Origin: Actinomyces oris
GTDB lineage: Bacteria > Actinomycetota > Actinomycetes > Actinomycetales > Actinomycetaceae
DNA length: 64,000 bases
Assembly (NCBI RefSeq): GCF_006546825.1
Contig: NZ_VICC01000004.1
Span: 1-64,000, forward strand
Direction of reading: 5' to 3'
This document shows positions 62,722-64,000 of this stretch, piece after piece (position 1 is the stretch's first letter; every line of letters starts with the position of its first letter). Under the pieces are notes generated by a model. That model was given only the letters and a program-made list of their open reading frames with translations, was not told where the DNA came from and searched no databases. The position numbers were made by a program, and so were the translations under genes.

Positions 62722-64000
62722 GTGCGTCGTCTCTCCCCCATCCCCCGTCTTGCCATCATCGTCTCCCTCCTGCCGCTCCTGCTCGCCTCGATGGTTGTCC
62801 TGACCCCCGCCGCCCCGGTGGCCTCGGCTCAGGAGACCGAGGCCGATGCCGACGGAGACGACCCGGGCGACGGCTCCGGCGACGTCGGTGACAACGAGGC
62901 CGCCGCTGCCGCTGGTACTGACCCCTCCGGCCAGTCCTCCCGGGAGCCCACCTACACGGCCGCGCCCCTGCCCACGGTGCAGATCGACGGCGTCGCCTGG
63001 GGGCAGCTCGTCGTCGGCGACGTGGTCTACGTCGTCGGCAACTTCAACAATGCCCGCCCGGCCGGGGCCCGTGCCGGACAACAAGAGGTCCCGCGCTCCA
63101 ACATCCTGGCCTACGACCTCAACACCGGGAAGCTCATTGAGGACTTCGCCCCCACCCTCAATGGCGCGGGACGAAGCCTGGCCCTCTCCGAGGACGGCAA
63201 GACCCTCTACGTCGCCGGGGAGTTCGACAAGGTCAACAACGAGTGGCACAGCCGTCTGGCCGCCTTCGACATCTCCCACGGGCACGGCACCCTCATCTCC
63301 TCCTTCAAGCCCGTGTTCAGCACCACCGTCAAGGACATCGCGGTGGCCGGCGACACCCTCTACGTCGGGGGCTACTTCACCAAGGTGAACAACCAGCAGC
63401 GGACCCGCCTGGCCGCCCTCAAGGCCTCCACCGGTGAGCTCCTGGACTGGACCGCCTCCGCCGAGGGCCCCAACGCCCAGGTCTACGCGATCGAGGTCTC
63501 CCCGGACCATTCCAAGGTCGTCATCGGTGGCTCCTTCTCCACGGTCAACGGCTCGAGCAAGCCCGGATACGGGATGGCGCTTTTGAGCGCCTCCACTGGT
63601 GAGGTGCTGCCCATGCCGGTCAACGACACGGTGCGCACGGCCGGTGAGAAGGCCGCCATCTTCGACATCGCCGTCGACGAGGACGGTTTCTACGGCACTG
63701 CCTACTCCGCCGTCGGGCGCCTCGACGAGGCCAACCTCGAAGGGAGCTTCAAGGCCGACTGGAACGGCAACCTCGTCTGGCTCGAGCCCTGCCACGGTGA
63801 CACCTACGGGATCGCCCCCACCAAGGACACCGTCTACACGGTGGGGCACGCCCACTCCTGCGAGACCATCTACGGGTTCCCCAACATGCCCGAGGTGCGC
63901 AAGGACGGTCAGCACCCCCTGTACGTGCGGGCCATGGCCTTCACCAACAGCCCTGACATCACCATCCGCCACCAGGGGGTGGTCGACGGGTACCAGGACT
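62722..64000 (+). CDS. Secreted beta-propeller protein 3 (partial, runs off the window)
   Basis: At least 426 residues; the frame is open to the window end. GTG start with GGAGG 5 nt upstream. A signal peptide (about 1-36, ending VASAQ) is followed by an Asp/Gly-rich linker and a propeller (from about 78) with NTGKLIEDFAPTLNG and KTLYVAGEFDKVN blades. C357-H358-G-D360 and H376-x-H378-x-C380 match propellers 1 and 2 in exact spacing. Later domains are not visible. It is separated from them by the ddh/glycosyltransferase block and tRNA-glmU-prs. Confidence 0.88.
   Translation, partial: MRRLSPIPRLAIIVSLLPLLLASMVVLTPAAPVASAQETEADADGDDPGDGSGDVGDNEAAAAAGTDPSGQSSREPTYTAAPLPTVQIDGVAWGQLVVGDVVYVVGNFNNARPAGARAGQQEVPRSNILAYDLNTGKLIEDFAPTLNGAGRSLALSEDGKTLYVAGEFDKVNNEWHSRLAAFDISHGHGTLISSFKPVFSTTVKDIAVAGDTLYVGGYFTKVNNQQRTRLAALKASTGELLDWTASAEGPNAQVYAIEVSPDHSKVVIGGSFSTVNGSSKPGYGMALLSASTGEVLPMPVNDTVRTAGEKAAIFDIAVDEDGFYGTAYSAVGRLDEANLEGSFKADWNGNLVWLEPCHGDTYGIAPTKDTVYTVGHAHSCETIYGFPNMPEVRKDGQHPLYVRAMAFTNSPDITIRHQGVVDGYQD

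Overview
The window is GC-rich (about 70 %) chromosomal DNA of an actinobacterium, most likely an Actinomyces-like member of the Actinomycetaceae. Three things suggest this. Core genes are ordered pmt / rsmI / metG-tatD-rpf-rsmA-ispE, the order known from Mycobacterium and other actinobacteria. G5/Rpf cell-wall enzymes are present. Many starts are GTG or TTG, and several starts look leaderless. The species call is an inference from gene content, not a database match.

Left part (1-15.3 kb): a 5'-truncated NAD(P)-binding protein gene, then housekeeping genes. These are a protein O-mannosyltransferase (minus strand), rsmI, pncA, an unknown two-TM Q-rich protein (minus), metG, tatD, two neighbouring secreted G5 proteins (one with an SLT-like end, one with a true Rpf end), rsmA, ispE and an ABC-F ATPase. 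rsmA, ispE and the ABC-F gene overlap end to end.

Middle-left (15.4-35.2 kb): a signalling and envelope module. The plus strand carries a short RDD-FHA membrane protein, a protein with an acidic linker, zinc ribbon and FHA domain, and a membrane Ser/Thr kinase. The convergent minus-strand run carries a 2,096-residue surface protein (propeller, Ig-like repeats, Fn3), a MoxR ATPase, a DUF58 protein, a transglutaminase-fold membrane protein that has lost its catalytic Cys and His, and a long RDD-FHA protein. The set resembles the pkb2-fn3-aaa-duf58-tgm cluster described in bifidobacteria. No PP2C phosphatase is visible here.

Middle-right (35.2-59.7 kb): a surface-polysaccharide locus. It holds a TagD-like cytidylyltransferase, a polyprenyl-phosphate sugar transferase, a flippase, a CDP-alcohol phosphotransferase, a NodZ-like protein, two GT4 and three GT2 glycosyltransferases, a polymerase/ligase-like membrane protein, a Wzz-like protein, a TetR regulator and an acyltransferase. 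The sugar-transferase and cytidylyltransferase genes overlap into the giant surface-protein gene, so polymer initiation and the signalling module may be co-transcribed. Inside the locus lie two secreted beta-propeller genes, a lipoprotein, a ParD/ParE-type toxin-antitoxin pair and a meso-diaminopimelate dehydrogenase.

Right edge (59.9-64 kb): tRNA-Gln(UUG), a GlmU lacking most of its acetyltransferase domain, prs, and the start of a third secreted propeller paralogue that runs off the window. The block between the ABC-F gene and tRNA-Gln looks like accessory material between core genes. No CRISPR array, rRNA, insertion sequence or prophage gene was recognised.
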